Shown here in pieces: positions 6,704 through 14,922 of a stretch of DNA of 16,040 nucleotides (its first letter is position 1; each line of letters opens with the position of its first letter). The notes beneath the pieces are model-generated. The model worked only from the letters and a program-made list of their open reading frames with translations. It ran no database searches and was not told where the DNA came from. The translations under genes and the position numbers were made by a program. Source of the DNA: Candidatus Kuenenia stuttgartensis (GTDB lineage Bacteria > Planctomycetota > Planctomycetia > Isosphaerales > Isosphaeraceae); the NCBI GenBank assembly GCA_945872325.1, contig CAMBZY010000017.1, positions 1 through 16,040 on the forward strand, written 5' to 3'.

Positions 6704-7831
6704 TCAACCGTCCTCATCATTGTGGTTGATCTGAACTGACTGCGAGCCATCTTCTTGGACAATATAGTCGAATTCCTGCTCAGGAAACACCCCTGAGGTC
6801 AGGTCGAGCTTGTCAGGCAAATCACCTAACCGATTCGTAAGCTGTGCTACTGACTTATTTTGCCGCGATAATTGGTCGTCCAGTCTCCATCTTCTCAGTC
6901 GATAAATCAGGATGATCAAAAAAATGCTCAGAAACAATCCCATCGCCCAGGCGAACTGACGTTCAAACCTGGCCCTGACCAGCTCCGTTCTTTGCCAGTT
7001 CAGGCCATGGCCCAGCAGGAGCGGGGCTGAACGGAATCCGTCCTGAGCACGATATGCCCATAATTTCAGGAAAAATCCTGCCGATTCGACTTTCTCTTGA
7101 ATCTCTGAGCCGAGCGGGAATCCGGGCGGTAGGTCGGTGAGTTCCACCACCCACGGGAATTTCCCGGAATCTTCCGTGAAAATCCAAAGCTCATAGCGCT
7201 TTGTCAGCCCATAAGCGTTCGGTGGAACATCAAAAGCTAAAGCTCTGCGAACGGTTCCTTTGACCTGAACCAACTGGCCTCGATATTTTTTGGGATCCTC
7301 ACGAGGGTCGCGATAGAGGTGGCTGAAAGTCACATCCCGGCGGGCATCGCTGATGAGTTGGCTCACCTGAGCTTTACGAGCTTTATCGAGGAAGTGGTAA
7401 TAAAGCGCAGGGGGCAGGTCGCGATCAAGGTCCGTGAGGGTTTCGAGCAGGAACGGCAAGTCTTCTGGCGGTGTCTGGATCGGGCCTGTCTGATCCGGAT
7501 TCAAATCCGTGGTCGATTTCTTGCCGGGTTGATCGACGGCGTTTTTATCGGAATCGTTCGATTTCTCAGGCTTCGATTGGGCCAGAATCATGCCTGAAGC
7601 AAGGCCAGGGCTCTGGGATGGATCGATTAATGCCGTTCCAGGGATTGAGCCTGACGCCTCATTCTGAATTTTATCACCAAATAAGGATGCCCAGAATGCT
7701 GGCCTTGAAACTTGCATAAATATGGCGATGACAAAAAACAGCTGGATTGTGAGTCGAATGATTTTACCAGACGGGTTTCGAAATCGTTGTCGGGGGCCGA
7801 ATTGCAGTGGTTGTATTGCTGGGGTATTCAT
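6704..7831 (-). CDS. Membrane-anchored protein of unknown function with an OB-like segment
   Basis: I do not recognise a named family for this 375-residue protein. A hydrophobic helix spans about 27-45 and a second one about 294-312, followed by a basic RLRRWR and an acidic tail rich in Asp and Glu. Residues 85-125 are a low-complexity linker of Lys, Asp, Ser, Pro and Gln. Residues 125-290 form a folded part that the two helices would place outside the cytoplasm. Within it KKYRGQLVQVKGTVRRA (181-197) looks like the start of a small OB-like beta barrel; similar 'YRGxxVxVxGxVRR' stretches occur in many planctomycete proteins of unknown role. The ATG has no clear ribosome site. It follows the O-antigen-ligase-like gene by 54 bp, so a link to envelope glycan assembly is possible but unproven. 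Confidence 0.75.
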   Translation of the reverse strand: MNTPAIQPLQFGPRQRFRNPSGKIIRLTIQLFFVIAIFMQVSRPAFWASLFGDKIQNEASGSIPGTALIDPSQSPGLASGMILAQSKPEKSNDSDKNAVDQPGKKSTTDLNPDQTGPIQTPPEDLPFLLETLTDLDRDLPPALYYHFLDKARKAQVSQLISDARRDVTFSHLYRDPREDPKKYRGQLVQVKGTVRRALAFDVPPNAYGLTKRYELWIFTEDSGKFPWVVELTDLPPGFPLGSEIQEKVESAGFFLKLWAYRAQDGFRSAPLLLGHGLNWQRTELVRARFERQFAWAMGLFLSIFLIILIYRLRRWRLDDQLSRQNKSVAQLTNRLGDLPDKLDLTSGVFPEQEFDYIVQEDGSQSVQINHNDEDG

Positions 7832-7885
7832 AATTTATGATTTTCAATCGTGGATGACAGTTCCTGCAATATCAAAACCGACGTT

Positions 7886-10171
7886 TTATTGGCTCAGAAT
7901 GTTCTTCAGCTTTCGTTGAACCACTGGATCAAGTTTTTTGTCGGCATGAGGGGTGATATCTGACAATTCCAAGGCTTTGCGAGCCTCGGTTTTGGCAGGG
8001 TCGATCAGGCCTAGTCCAAAATCCACTTCCGCCAGTTCGGCAAAGACCGGTGCGCTGGTTGGATAAAGAGTGGAGGCCGTGCGCAAACATTTTGCTCGCT
8101 GGGCGGTGAGTGCAATTTGCTGGACTGGTGGAATTTTGTCGCCGGATTGCCGAAGCATCATCGCAATAAAACCGGCCTGGCGTCGCCAGATCGAGACGGC
8201 GATTGGGTTTCTGGGCAATGATAATGCACTTTGATATGCAAATTCGATTTTTTTCCAGGTCGATTCAAATGCTTCTGGCTTAGAGCCTTCCGATACCCAG
8301 TTCTGATATTCCAGCTCCGCCAGCTTTACATAAGCATCGGAGTCTTTGGGATCGGCTTCAATCGCCAACAATAATTGCTGGCGAGCCGCTGAAACTCGTG
8401 GAGCGGGCCCCATCAGTAATTCTGATGCAATCGCATTGGCACTTTCGGCTTTCCAGAATGGCACGGTGGCGCCCAGAAATCCGCCAAAGACGGCCATGCA
8501 GCCAGCCACTGGCAAAAACCGCAAGACTTTATTGTCAAAGACCACCTTGGTCGGTGCCGTCCGCCAGCGATCGTCCGCCAGATTCAATCCGATTGCCATC
8601 AAGAGCCAGAAACCAAGGGCCACGCTTGGGAATCCAATCCCACCAGCGGCCAGCCAGGTGATCATGATCGAGATGAATGCGGCTGCCAGATGTTCGCTTC
8701 GGATCGCGCATTGCTTCATGATTGAACCTGAGATGAGCCAGGCAAAGAGCCAGCTCAGGCTTAATACAAGCCAACGCCTGAGCAAATCTTCCTGAAATAA
8801 ATTCCAGCCGCCTAAAACGGGTGCAATCAGGAAGGCTGAGGCCGAAATACCAGCCAGTTTCCAGATATTTCGGCTAGCCGCCGTGGTTTCATAATCCGTT
8901 TGTGCGGACTCTTCATCTGGTTTGGACTTGCTCACGGACCAGAGGAAAAATGCCAATGCGGCTCCGAATAAGATCACGGCAAAAATCCCAGCCGTAACCC
9001 AAAGCTCGAGAAATACGTTGTGCGGATCACTGATCTCTTCACTTGCCTCAGGCAGTTTGAATTGCATATAGCGATATGCAAAATTCGCTGGACCAACGCC
9101 CCAGAGCCAGTTGGAACTCTGGCGGATCACGTCCCAGGTGGCCACCCAGTATTCCACCCGATATCGCAGGCTTTTTACGCTTTCAGTCAGGACCAGCAAA
9201 TCCATGCGTCCTGATGCCAGACCAGCCAGGAACAATGCAATCGCGATAAATCCAAATGGAACGACGATTTTCACGACATATTTCAGCCGGGTTTTGCGAA
9301 GCAGAAACAGGCTTGTCACACCAATCCCGGCCATCAATCCAAGCCACGCGCTGCGGCTTTTGGTCCACAGGAGACAAAGCCCGATCAGGCTTTGGAGTAT
9401 GAAAAGTGGGATCATTCTGGCCAGTTTCGTACCAGAACTTTGGTTGGGCTTCAAAAGCTGGTCAAATAAGAGACCAAAAAGGATGACCAGCGGGCCTACC
9501 AAAACTCCGGCGAGTGAATTTGCCAGAGCGAAGGTGGACATCGGCTCATTTGATCCCAACAACCGATCTTCAAATGCTTTACGGCTCGGAGAGTTGGGGT
9601 CGATCCCAAGGCTCATCAAGGTGCGTTCCGGATTGGCATTATAAGCATTGCGGACTTCAGAAAATTCCACAGTCGTCTGAAAGATTCCGTAACAGGCCAG
9701 AGCTGTGACCATCACGATTTGCGACCAGATCAACCCCGTGGATTCATCGGCATTTCGTGGAAGTTGCCTGTAGAGGAGATAGGTCAGGCCAAGGGCGGCC
9801 CATTCCCAGCAGATGTTGGTTGCAGGGCGATGATCGAGCGCACGGCCTGTAGAAAGCATGACGACTAAGACTAAAATACAGACGGCGGCATCAGCGAGAT
9901 GAAATCGGAATTGGAAGTCATCGCGTTTGATGCGGACTGCGCAGAAGCCCAGAGCGGCCACGATCACCCAGAGGCACCAGTAAAGGCCTGTGCCTTCGTT
10001 GGCATCTTCGCTTGGCCAGAGCAATCGTGCGGAAATCAGGCCTGAAAACAGGCCAAGAGCGATCGCATCCCAGCCGAAGCCGGAATGGACGGTGATATCG
10101 ACAGAATCGCGGCGGTGAACGATCGTCGGGCCTGCTGCTCGATGACGATTTGCCGTTGCTCTTGAAGACAT
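7886..10171 (-). CDS. O-antigen ligase/polymerase-like (Wzy/WaaL) membrane protein with C-terminal helical repeats
   Basis: A 761-residue polytopic protein with about a dozen hydrophobic helices between 35 and 600. Hallmarks of the Wzy_C/O-antigen ligase family are SRSAWLGLMAGI at 272-283 on the cytoplasmic-edge helix and a large loop with SDPHNVFLELW (381-391). H384 and the Arg residues of the loop are the likely functional residues. Such proteins join or polymerise lipid-linked sugar chains at the outer face of the inner membrane. Residues about 610-755 are soluble and helical, resembling TPR repeats (LLLAIEADPKDSDAYVKLA; YPTSAPVFAELAEVDFG). That layout is common in planctomycete and other bacterial Wzy-like proteins. 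The first 30 residues are polar. The start lies 24 bp after the small membrane-protein gene. The donor and acceptor glycans are unknown, and no glycosyltransferase genes lie nearby. Confidence 0.88.
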   Translation of the reverse strand: MSSRATANRHRAAGPTIVHRRDSVDITVHSGFGWDAIALGLFSGLISARLLWPSEDANEGTGLYWCLWVIVAALGFCAVRIKRDDFQFRFHLADAAVCILVLVVMLSTGRALDHRPATNICWEWAALGLTYLLYRQLPRNADESTGLIWSQIVMVTALACYGIFQTTVEFSEVRNAYNANPERTLMSLGIDPNSPSRKAFEDRLLGSNEPMSTFALANSLAGVLVGPLVILFGLLFDQLLKPNQSSGTKLARMIPLFILQSLIGLCLLWTKSRSAWLGLMAGIGVTSLFLLRKTRLKYVVKIVVPFGFIAIALFLAGLASGRMDLLVLTESVKSLRYRVEYWVATWDVIRQSSNWLWGVGPANFAYRYMQFKLPEASEEISDPHNVFLELWVTAGIFAVILFGAALAFFLWSVSKSKPDEESAQTDYETTAASRNIWKLAGISASAFLIAPVLGGWNLFQEDLLRRWLVLSLSWLFAWLISGSIMKQCAIRSEHLAAAFISIMITWLAAGGIGFPSVALGFWLLMAIGLNLADDRWRTAPTKVVFDNKVLRFLPVAGCMAVFGGFLGATVPFWKAESANAIASELLMGPAPRVSAARQQLLLAIEADPKDSDAYVKLAELEYQNWVSEGSKPEAFESTWKKIEFAYQSALSLPRNPIAVSIWRRQAGFIAMMLRQSGDKIPPVQQIALTAQRAKCLRTASTLYPTSAPVFAELAEVDFGLGLIDPAKTEARKALELSDITPHADKKLDPVVQRKLKNILSQ

Positions 10172-10195
10172 CTGATCACTCTTTCTTGAATTTCG

Positions 10196-10504
10196 TCAGG
10201 CGCGATCAGGGGGATTCGGTTTCGTACCAGCCGTTTCAGGATGATGCCCTTTGATCTTTGGAATCGTCTGTTTATAGATCAATCCACTGATCACCGTGGC
10301 CACCAGGAGAAAAACGAAGCCGCCGATCCCTAAAATCACGCCGAACCACTCCAGCGCGTTTTCCGGCGGCCAGCGATCGTTATTTCCCATTTTCAGGCTC
10401 AGGCCCACCAGCCCTGGACCCGCAACGGTCCAGATGGTGAGTATCCCGAACAGGATGAACATCCGTTTGGCAGGCTTGGAGAGGTCTTTCCAGGATCCGT
10501 TCAT
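10196..10504 (-). CDS. Small membrane protein with two transmembrane helices
   Basis: This 102-residue protein is not from a family I can name. Helices at about 16-36 and 52-75 are separated by a short polar stretch (KMGNNDRWPPENALEW), and the tail is basic then proline-rich. The ATG overlaps the proS stop as ATGA (10504-10501), so translation is probably coupled to proS. It is followed after 24 bp by the O-antigen-ligase-like gene. Codon use looks like that of its neighbours, and the coupling argues that it is a real gene. It could be a helper of the next membrane protein (inference). Confidence 0.75.
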   Translation of the reverse strand: MNGSWKDLSKPAKRMFILFGILTIWTVAGPGLVGLSLKMGNNDRWPPENALEWFGVILGIGGFVFLLVATVISGLIYKQTIPKIKGHHPETAGTKPNPPDRA

Positions 10505-12312
10505 AATCGACCCTTAACAGCCCGATTGGCTTCCTGACTCTTGCAGAATGCCGCATGGGCATCATGACGCTCGCGCCATTTTGCAGCCACCTGGGCAGGC
10601 CCATCCGCCACAGGAACGGTGAACGATTCACCGCCTGCTCTCCACTTGACTTCAATGGTGTCTGCAGCGACACCTTTTTCACCAATCACCACGCGTAGTG
10701 GGAACCCGATCAGGTCGGCATCTTTGAACTTGAAGCCAGGTCTCTGATCGCGGTCGTCGATGATCACATCGGCTCCGGCGGCGGTCAGAGCCTCAGCAAA
10801 CTTGTTCGCCAGATCCATGATTTCAGGCTTGTTCACAGCCAGAGGGATCACGACCACTTCATAAGGAGCGATCGGCATTGGCCAGATGATCCCGTTTTCA
10901 TCGTAAGATGCTTCAACGGCGGCCGCTAGAATCCGGTTCACACCGATTCCGTAACAGCCCATGATCAGGTGCTGCTGCTTGCCATTTTCGTCGAGGTAGT
11001 TGGCATTCATGGCTGCAGAATACTTCGTACCGAGCTTGAAAACGTGTCCGATTTCAATGCCCTGGGTAATGATCATCGGTGCCCCGCCTTTAGGGCTTGG
11101 GTCGCCAGCCTCAGCGTTACGCACGTCCACCACGTTTGAGAGTGGGAAGTCGCGGCCGGGAACCACATTGACGTAGTGAACGTCCACTTCATTTCCACCC
11201 ACAACAGCCAGAGGCATGGCGGCTGCGGAAGGGTCGATCAGGAGCGGAATCTTGGAGTCGATCGGGCCCAGAAAGCCCATCGGGGCACCCGTGGCTTTAA
11301 GAATCTGCTCGGCCGTGGCAAGCTCCAGACTCTGAGCTCCGAAGGCTCGACGCACCTTGGCTTCGTTGGCTTCGTGATCTCCACGAATCAGAATTCCCAC
11401 CACTTTTTCGTCCGCACTGAAGACGAGTAGCTTGGCGGTTTCCTCAGGCTTCACGCCCAGAAACTCGGCCACTTCCTGAATGGTGCGTTTGTGAGGCGTC
11501 GATTTTTTCTCGGCAGCAGGCGCGTTTGGATCGACAGGAGCAGGCCAGGCGATGGCCCCGATCTCTGCACGTTCCTGATTGGCTGCATAGCCGGAAATGG
11601 GATCTTGAATGATTTTGTCTTCGCCGGTTGAGCTTGGGACCATGAATTCATGGGAGCTGTCGCCGCCGATCGGGCCTGATTCAGCCTCGACAATCACATA
11701 AGGCACGCCGCATCGGTCAAAGATCCGGCAATAGGCTTCGTACATGGAGTCGTAGGCATGGTTCAGCTGATCGACATCCTTGCTGAACGAATAGGCGTCT
11801 TTCATGAGAAATTCGCGGGTCCGCAGAACGCCGAATCGGGGACGGGGTTCATCGCGAAACTTGGTCTGAATCTGGTAAAGCGTGATCGGCAACTGTCGAT
11901 AACTGTTGATCAGGTCACGGGCCAGGTCGGTGACCACTTCTTCGTGGGTCGGTCCAAGGGCAACGTGCCTGTCGCCGGAAAGTTTGAGCTGCATGAGCAG
12001 ATTGCCGAACGTTTCATAGCGTCCGGTCTCTTTCCAAAGTTCGATCGGCTGAAGGGCTGGCATCAGCACTTCGATCGCTCCGGACCGGTTCATTTCTTCG
12101 CGCACAATGGCTTCGGCTTTACGCAGACTTCGAAGGCCGAACGGTAGATAGGTGTATGCTCCGGAGCCGAGCTGGCGGATAAATCCGGCTCTGACCAATA
12201 GCTTGTGGCTTGGAACAACGGCGTCCGAAGGGACTTCTTTGAGGGTCGGGATGATGGTCTGCGTCCAGCGCACGTTTTCAGTATCCTGCAAAAGGTCGGA
12301 AATGATCGACAT
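10501..12312 (-). CDS. proS: Prolyl-tRNA synthetase, bacterial type with editing domain
   Basis: A 603-residue class II synthetase that charges tRNA-Pro with proline. Motif 1 lies near 76-100 (SGAIEVLMPALQP), motif 2 at 152-176 (FRDEPRPRFGVLRTREFLMK) and motif 3 at 451-467 (MGCYGIGVNRILAAAVE). Between motifs 2 and 3, residues about 250-400 form the inserted YbaK-like editing domain that removes alanine from mischarged tRNA; K294 in TAKLLV is the expected key lysine. The anticodon-binding domain spans about 483-560 (PYEVVVIPLA; DDRDQRPGFKFKDADLIG). A C-terminal tail of some 40 residues after it is longer than usual. The ATG shows no ribosome site but matches the conserved N-terminus (TLKEVPSDA; LLVRAGFIRQLGSG). 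It begins 96 bp after the GNAT gene and overlaps the next gene by four bases. Confidence 0.97.
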   Translation of the reverse strand: MSIISDLLQDTENVRWTQTIIPTLKEVPSDAVVPSHKLLVRAGFIRQLGSGAYTYLPFGLRSLRKAEAIVREEMNRSGAIEVLMPALQPIELWKETGRYETFGNLLMQLKLSGDRHVALGPTHEEVVTDLARDLINSYRQLPITLYQIQTKFRDEPRPRFGVLRTREFLMKDAYSFSKDVDQLNHAYDSMYEAYCRIFDRCGVPYVIVEAESGPIGGDSSHEFMVPSSTGEDKIIQDPISGYAANQERAEIGAIAWPAPVDPNAPAAEKKSTPHKRTIQEVAEFLGVKPEETAKLLVFSADEKVVGILIRGDHEANEAKVRRAFGAQSLELATAEQILKATGAPMGFLGPIDSKIPLLIDPSAAAMPLAVVGGNEVDVHYVNVVPGRDFPLSNVVDVRNAEAGDPSPKGGAPMIITQGIEIGHVFKLGTKYSAAMNANYLDENGKQQHLIMGCYGIGVNRILAAAVEASYDENGIIWPMPIAPYEVVVIPLAVNKPEIMDLANKFAEALTAAGADVIIDDRDQRPGFKFKDADLIGFPLRVVIGEKGVAADTIEVKWRAGGESFTVPVADGPAQVAAKWRERHDAHAAFCKSQEANRAVKGRL

Positions 12313-12408
12313 GAGATATATGGCGAGTTTACACGCCCAAGGCCGAAGTGTCCAACCCGAAAGTCAATGCGAAGCTTTAGAACCGATAAAATAAGTTTTC
12401 CGGGCAGG

Positions 12409-12948
12409 TTACACCCAGTCGCTGGTCACCGCTTTATAAGTCGTCTTCGCTTTCGTGAAACCAAGGTCCCGGTACATCCTCACAGCATTCGGATTCTCAG
12501 CCGTTACTTCGAGCATGGCCTTGCGTAAGCCGTAATTTGAGAATCCTTCTAAAGCCTTTGAAACCAATGCCTTTCCGAGCCCCTTGCGACGATAACCGGG
12601 AAGTACGGCCACGTTCTGGATCGACCCGAAACCGGTGCGGTCAACCACGCCTTGAATGGTCGCGCAATAGCCTTGGTCACACCCGATCAGCCAGGTGGCC
12701 TGCGGCAGAAAGCCAGGCTTGAGACGAATCTCGCGCATCAGCCTCTGGCAGCCCCAGCGGTCGCCGAGGATCGGGAAGACCTGGCTGTCCACCTCGTGGC
12801 TGAAACTCAGGAACTTGATTTCAGCGTGAAGGTCCAGCAGATTCTCTGACCATTCGCGCCAGAAGTATCCTTCAGGCAGGTCGCTGGCCGGCTTCCAGGA
12901 GCTCAAATCCAGCTCCATCCGAAATCGTTTGAAGTAGGTAACGGCCAT
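12409..12948 (-). CDS. GNAT-family N-acetyltransferase
   Basis: A 179-residue protein with a C-terminal GNAT fold that transfers an acetyl group from acetyl-CoA to an amine. Motif A is at 111-132, NVAVLPGYRRKGLGKALV, with the RRKGLG pyrophosphate loop. Motif B, at about 146-164, has the typical NPNAVRMYRDLGF. The first 80 residues are less conserved and would shape the substrate site. The substrate (protein N-terminus, lysine, amino acid or drug) cannot be told. The gene lies 96 bp upstream of proS on the same strand and may share its transcript; no terminator is seen between them. The ribosome site is weak, and a run of eight or more T lies just upstream of the start. Confidence 0.88.
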   Translation of the reverse strand: MAVTYFKRFRMELDLSSWKPASDLPEGYFWREWSENLLDLHAEIKFLSFSHEVDSQVFPILGDRWGCQRLMREIRLKPGFLPQATWLIGCDQGYCATIQGVVDRTGFGSIQNVAVLPGYRRKGLGKALVSKALEGFSNYGLRKAMLEVTAENPNAVRMYRDLGFTKAKTTYKAVTSDWV

Positions 12949-13164
12949 CGCTTCAGCCCATTTTTTTTATTGGCGACCAAGTCCGTTCACCGAATTCATC
13001 TCTCCATGTGCCAAATCTTAAGCCATGTTTCAGGGGCCGTCAATCCACTCCCACGCAATTGGATGAAGATCAAAACCATCTATGCAACATCAGGCCAAAT
13101 GGTTTAAGTTTTGATTCAATGAGTATTGATGACTTGCTGACTCTGTTTCCAAAAGGGGCCTGAA
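12949..13164. other. Divergent intergenic region
   Basis: This 216-bp gap separates the leftward GNAT gene from the rightward sulfotransferase-like gene and must hold both promoters. A T run at about 12962-12969 stands out. I could not find a -35/-10 pair with good spacing on either strand, nor an RNA gene or coding frame. Confidence 0.4.
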
Positions 13165-13905
13165 TTGAATAGGAATGCACTACGCCGGATCGCCATGTGG
13201 TCAGGGCCCAGAAATATCTCGACCGCCATGCTGCGTTCCTGGGGCAGCAGGGCAGACGCTTTTGTCTGCGACGAACCACTTTATGCACATTATTTGAAGG
13301 TGACACGGCTGCCTCACCCAGGAATCGACGAGGTCATCGCTGCTCAGGAGACAGACTGGCAGAAAGTGGTCGATTGGTTGACCGGCCCTGTTCCAGAAAG
13401 CCGGTCTGTTTTCTATCAGAAACATATGACGCATCACATGTTGCCGAATATTACGCGAGACTGGCTCGATCAAGTCACAAACGCGTTTTTGATCCGCGAC
13501 CCTCGCGACATGATCATTTCGCTTGCAAAGGGTCTGCCGAAAGTTCGAATTGAGGATACAGGGCTGGTTCAGCAGCTCTCCATTTTCGATCATGTTTGTC
13601 AGCGAAACGGATCGATCCCAGCCGTGGTCGATGCCCGCGATGTGCAGAACCATCCGGAAATCATTTTGCCGAAATTGTGCGAAGCCGTTGGCGTTGCATT
13701 TGACCCGTCCATGCTGAGTTGGGCAGCCGGAACACGTTCTACAGACGGTGTCTGGGCCAAATACTGGTATGCTAATGTCGAGAAATCGACAAAATTTGAA
13801 CCCTATCAATCCAAAAACGAGCCAGTGCCGCCTGAATGTCAAGCCATTCTGGATGAATGTATTACAATTTACGATCAAATGGCCAAACACCGGATTCAAC
13901 CCTGA
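13165..13905 (+). CDS. Sulfotransferase-like P-loop protein
   Basis: A 246-residue protein with the core features of PAPS-dependent sulfotransferases. IAMWSGPRNISTAM (9-22) is the strand and 5'-phosphosulfate loop, and FLIRDPRDMIISL (108-120) is the 3'-phosphate site with R111 and a following Ser. DEPLY (36-40), the KH pair at 86-87 and DGVW (194-197) look like further conserved points. The frame has one usable start after the upstream stop at 13138, the TTG at 13165, with AAGGGG eight or so bases before it; the later ATG at 13195 would cut into the first beta strand. The stop is 30 bp before the class IV aminotransferase, so the two form an operon. In plants a similar domain is, as I recall, fused to such an aminotransferase. 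A sulfated product is possible, but the P-loop protein might instead use another nucleotide or phosphate ligand. Confidence 0.8.
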   Translation: MNRNALRRIAMWSGPRNISTAMLRSWGSRADAFVCDEPLYAHYLKVTRLPHPGIDEVIAAQETDWQKVVDWLTGPVPESRSVFYQKHMTHHMLPNITRDWLDQVTNAFLIRDPRDMIISLAKGLPKVRIEDTGLVQQLSIFDHVCQRNGSIPAVVDARDVQNHPEIILPKLCEAVGVAFDPSMLSWAAGTRSTDGVWAKYWYANVEKSTKFEPYQSKNEPVPPECQAILDECITIYDQMAKHRIQP

Positions 13906-13935
13906 ACTTAGGATTTCCCAGTAAAGGATTAAGCC

Positions 13936-14847
13936 ATGCTCCAGAAATACAATCCACTCAACGAGAACCTGATTTACAGTGTGAACGGGAAACTTCTGAG
14001 GCGAGATGAACCTGGGATCAGCCCATTTGATTCCGTGGTGCAGGGCGGTGATGCCGTTTGGGAAGGGCTGAGGCTTTACAACGGCCGGATTTTCAGGCTG
14101 AAAGAGCACCTGGATAGACTTCGCGATTCTGCCAAGGCTTTGGCGTTTGTGGAAATCCCATCGCACGATGCCATCACAGATGCAATTCGGGCCACTCTTG
14201 AAGCCAATAAAATGGTAGATGGAGTGCATATCAGGCTGACCCTGACCAGAGGCATCAAAATCACATCAGGGATGGATCCTCGACTGAATAAACAGGGACC
14301 GACATTAATTGTTCTTCCTGAATACAAGCCACCGGTTTATGATAAAACAGGCTTGAAACTGGCCACATCCAGCGTGCGTCGACCATCTCCGGATGTGATG
14401 GATCCGAAAATTCACCACAACAACCTGATCAATTCGATTCTCGCCAAAATCGAGGCCAATCTCTCTGGCGCAGACGATGCCGTGATGCTTGATTCACGGG
14501 GCTTTGTCGCAGAAACAAATGCAACCCACCTGTTTCTGGTTAAAAATGGGGTGGTTCATACGCCCAGAGGCGTGGCCTGCCCGGGTGGAATCACGCGAAC
14601 GGTGGTTCTGGAGATGGCTCCAGAGTTGCAAATTCAAGTGGTTGTGGAAGATCTGTCACTGGTCGATTTTTATAAGGCGGATGAAGTCTTCTGTACAGGA
14701 ACGATGGGCGAGTTGGCTCCAGTAGTGACAATAGATTCGCGAACGATTGGCACTGGTCAGATCGGCCCTGTCACGATGCGACTTTCAGAGGCATTTGCTG
14801 CCAAAGTGGCGGTGGAAGGAACAATCGTGGTGGATTCCGTGAATTGA
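13936..14847 (+). CDS. Class IV PLP-dependent aminotransferase (branched-chain / D-amino acid type)
   Basis: A 303-residue enzyme of fold type IV, which includes IlvE, D-amino-acid aminotransferase and aminodeoxychorismate lyase. The PLP-binding lysine is K158 in DPKIHHNNLINS, and E193 in VAETNATH is the acid that holds the pyridine nitrogen. The phosphate site is GGITR (217-221) with TGTMGE near 256. The N-terminal VQGGDAVWEGLRLYNGRIF (35-53) is IlvE-like. Length fits the family. AAAGGA seven bases before the ATG supports the start. IlvE-like activity on branched-chain amino acids is possible, but the pairing with a sulfotransferase-like gene suggests a specialised substrate, so I give no gene symbol. 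A possible promoter for the next gene begins two bases after its stop. Confidence 0.92.
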   Translation: MLQKYNPLNENLIYSVNGKLLRRDEPGISPFDSVVQGGDAVWEGLRLYNGRIFRLKEHLDRLRDSAKALAFVEIPSHDAITDAIRATLEANKMVDGVHIRLTLTRGIKITSGMDPRLNKQGPTLIVLPEYKPPVYDKTGLKLATSSVRRPSPDVMDPKIHHNNLINSILAKIEANLSGADDAVMLDSRGFVAETNATHLFLVKNGVVHTPRGVACPGGITRTVVLEMAPELQIQVVVEDLSLVDFYKADEVFCTGTMGELAPVVTIDSRTIGTGQIGPVTMRLSEAFAAKVAVEGTIVVDSVN

Positions 14848-14848
14848 T

Positions 14849-14877
14849 TTGACATGGACGTTTGGAACGTTGATAGT
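14849..14877 (+). promoter_or_regulatory. Possible promoter of the downstream membrane-protein gene
   Basis: TTGACA (14849-14854) matches the -35 consensus fully and is followed after 17 bases by GATAGT (14872-14877), four of six to the -10 consensus. It lies about 45 bp before the ATG of the 276-residue membrane protein. Confidence 0.4.
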
Positions 14878-14922
14878 TGGGAGTCATCAATCAGGATCTT
14901 TGAATAGGATTGGACGATTTTC

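Noticed and set aside
12313..12408. Possible promoter for proS (TTGGAC, 18 bases, TAAACT on the minus strand)
   Set aside because: The -35 box matches only three of six positions, and the gap is short enough for readthrough from the GNAT gene.
13201..14229. 342-codon open frame on the minus strand
   Set aside because: It lies wholly antisense to the sulfotransferase-like and aminotransferase genes, which have clear motifs; its translation is rich in Cys, His and Arg and shows no domain.
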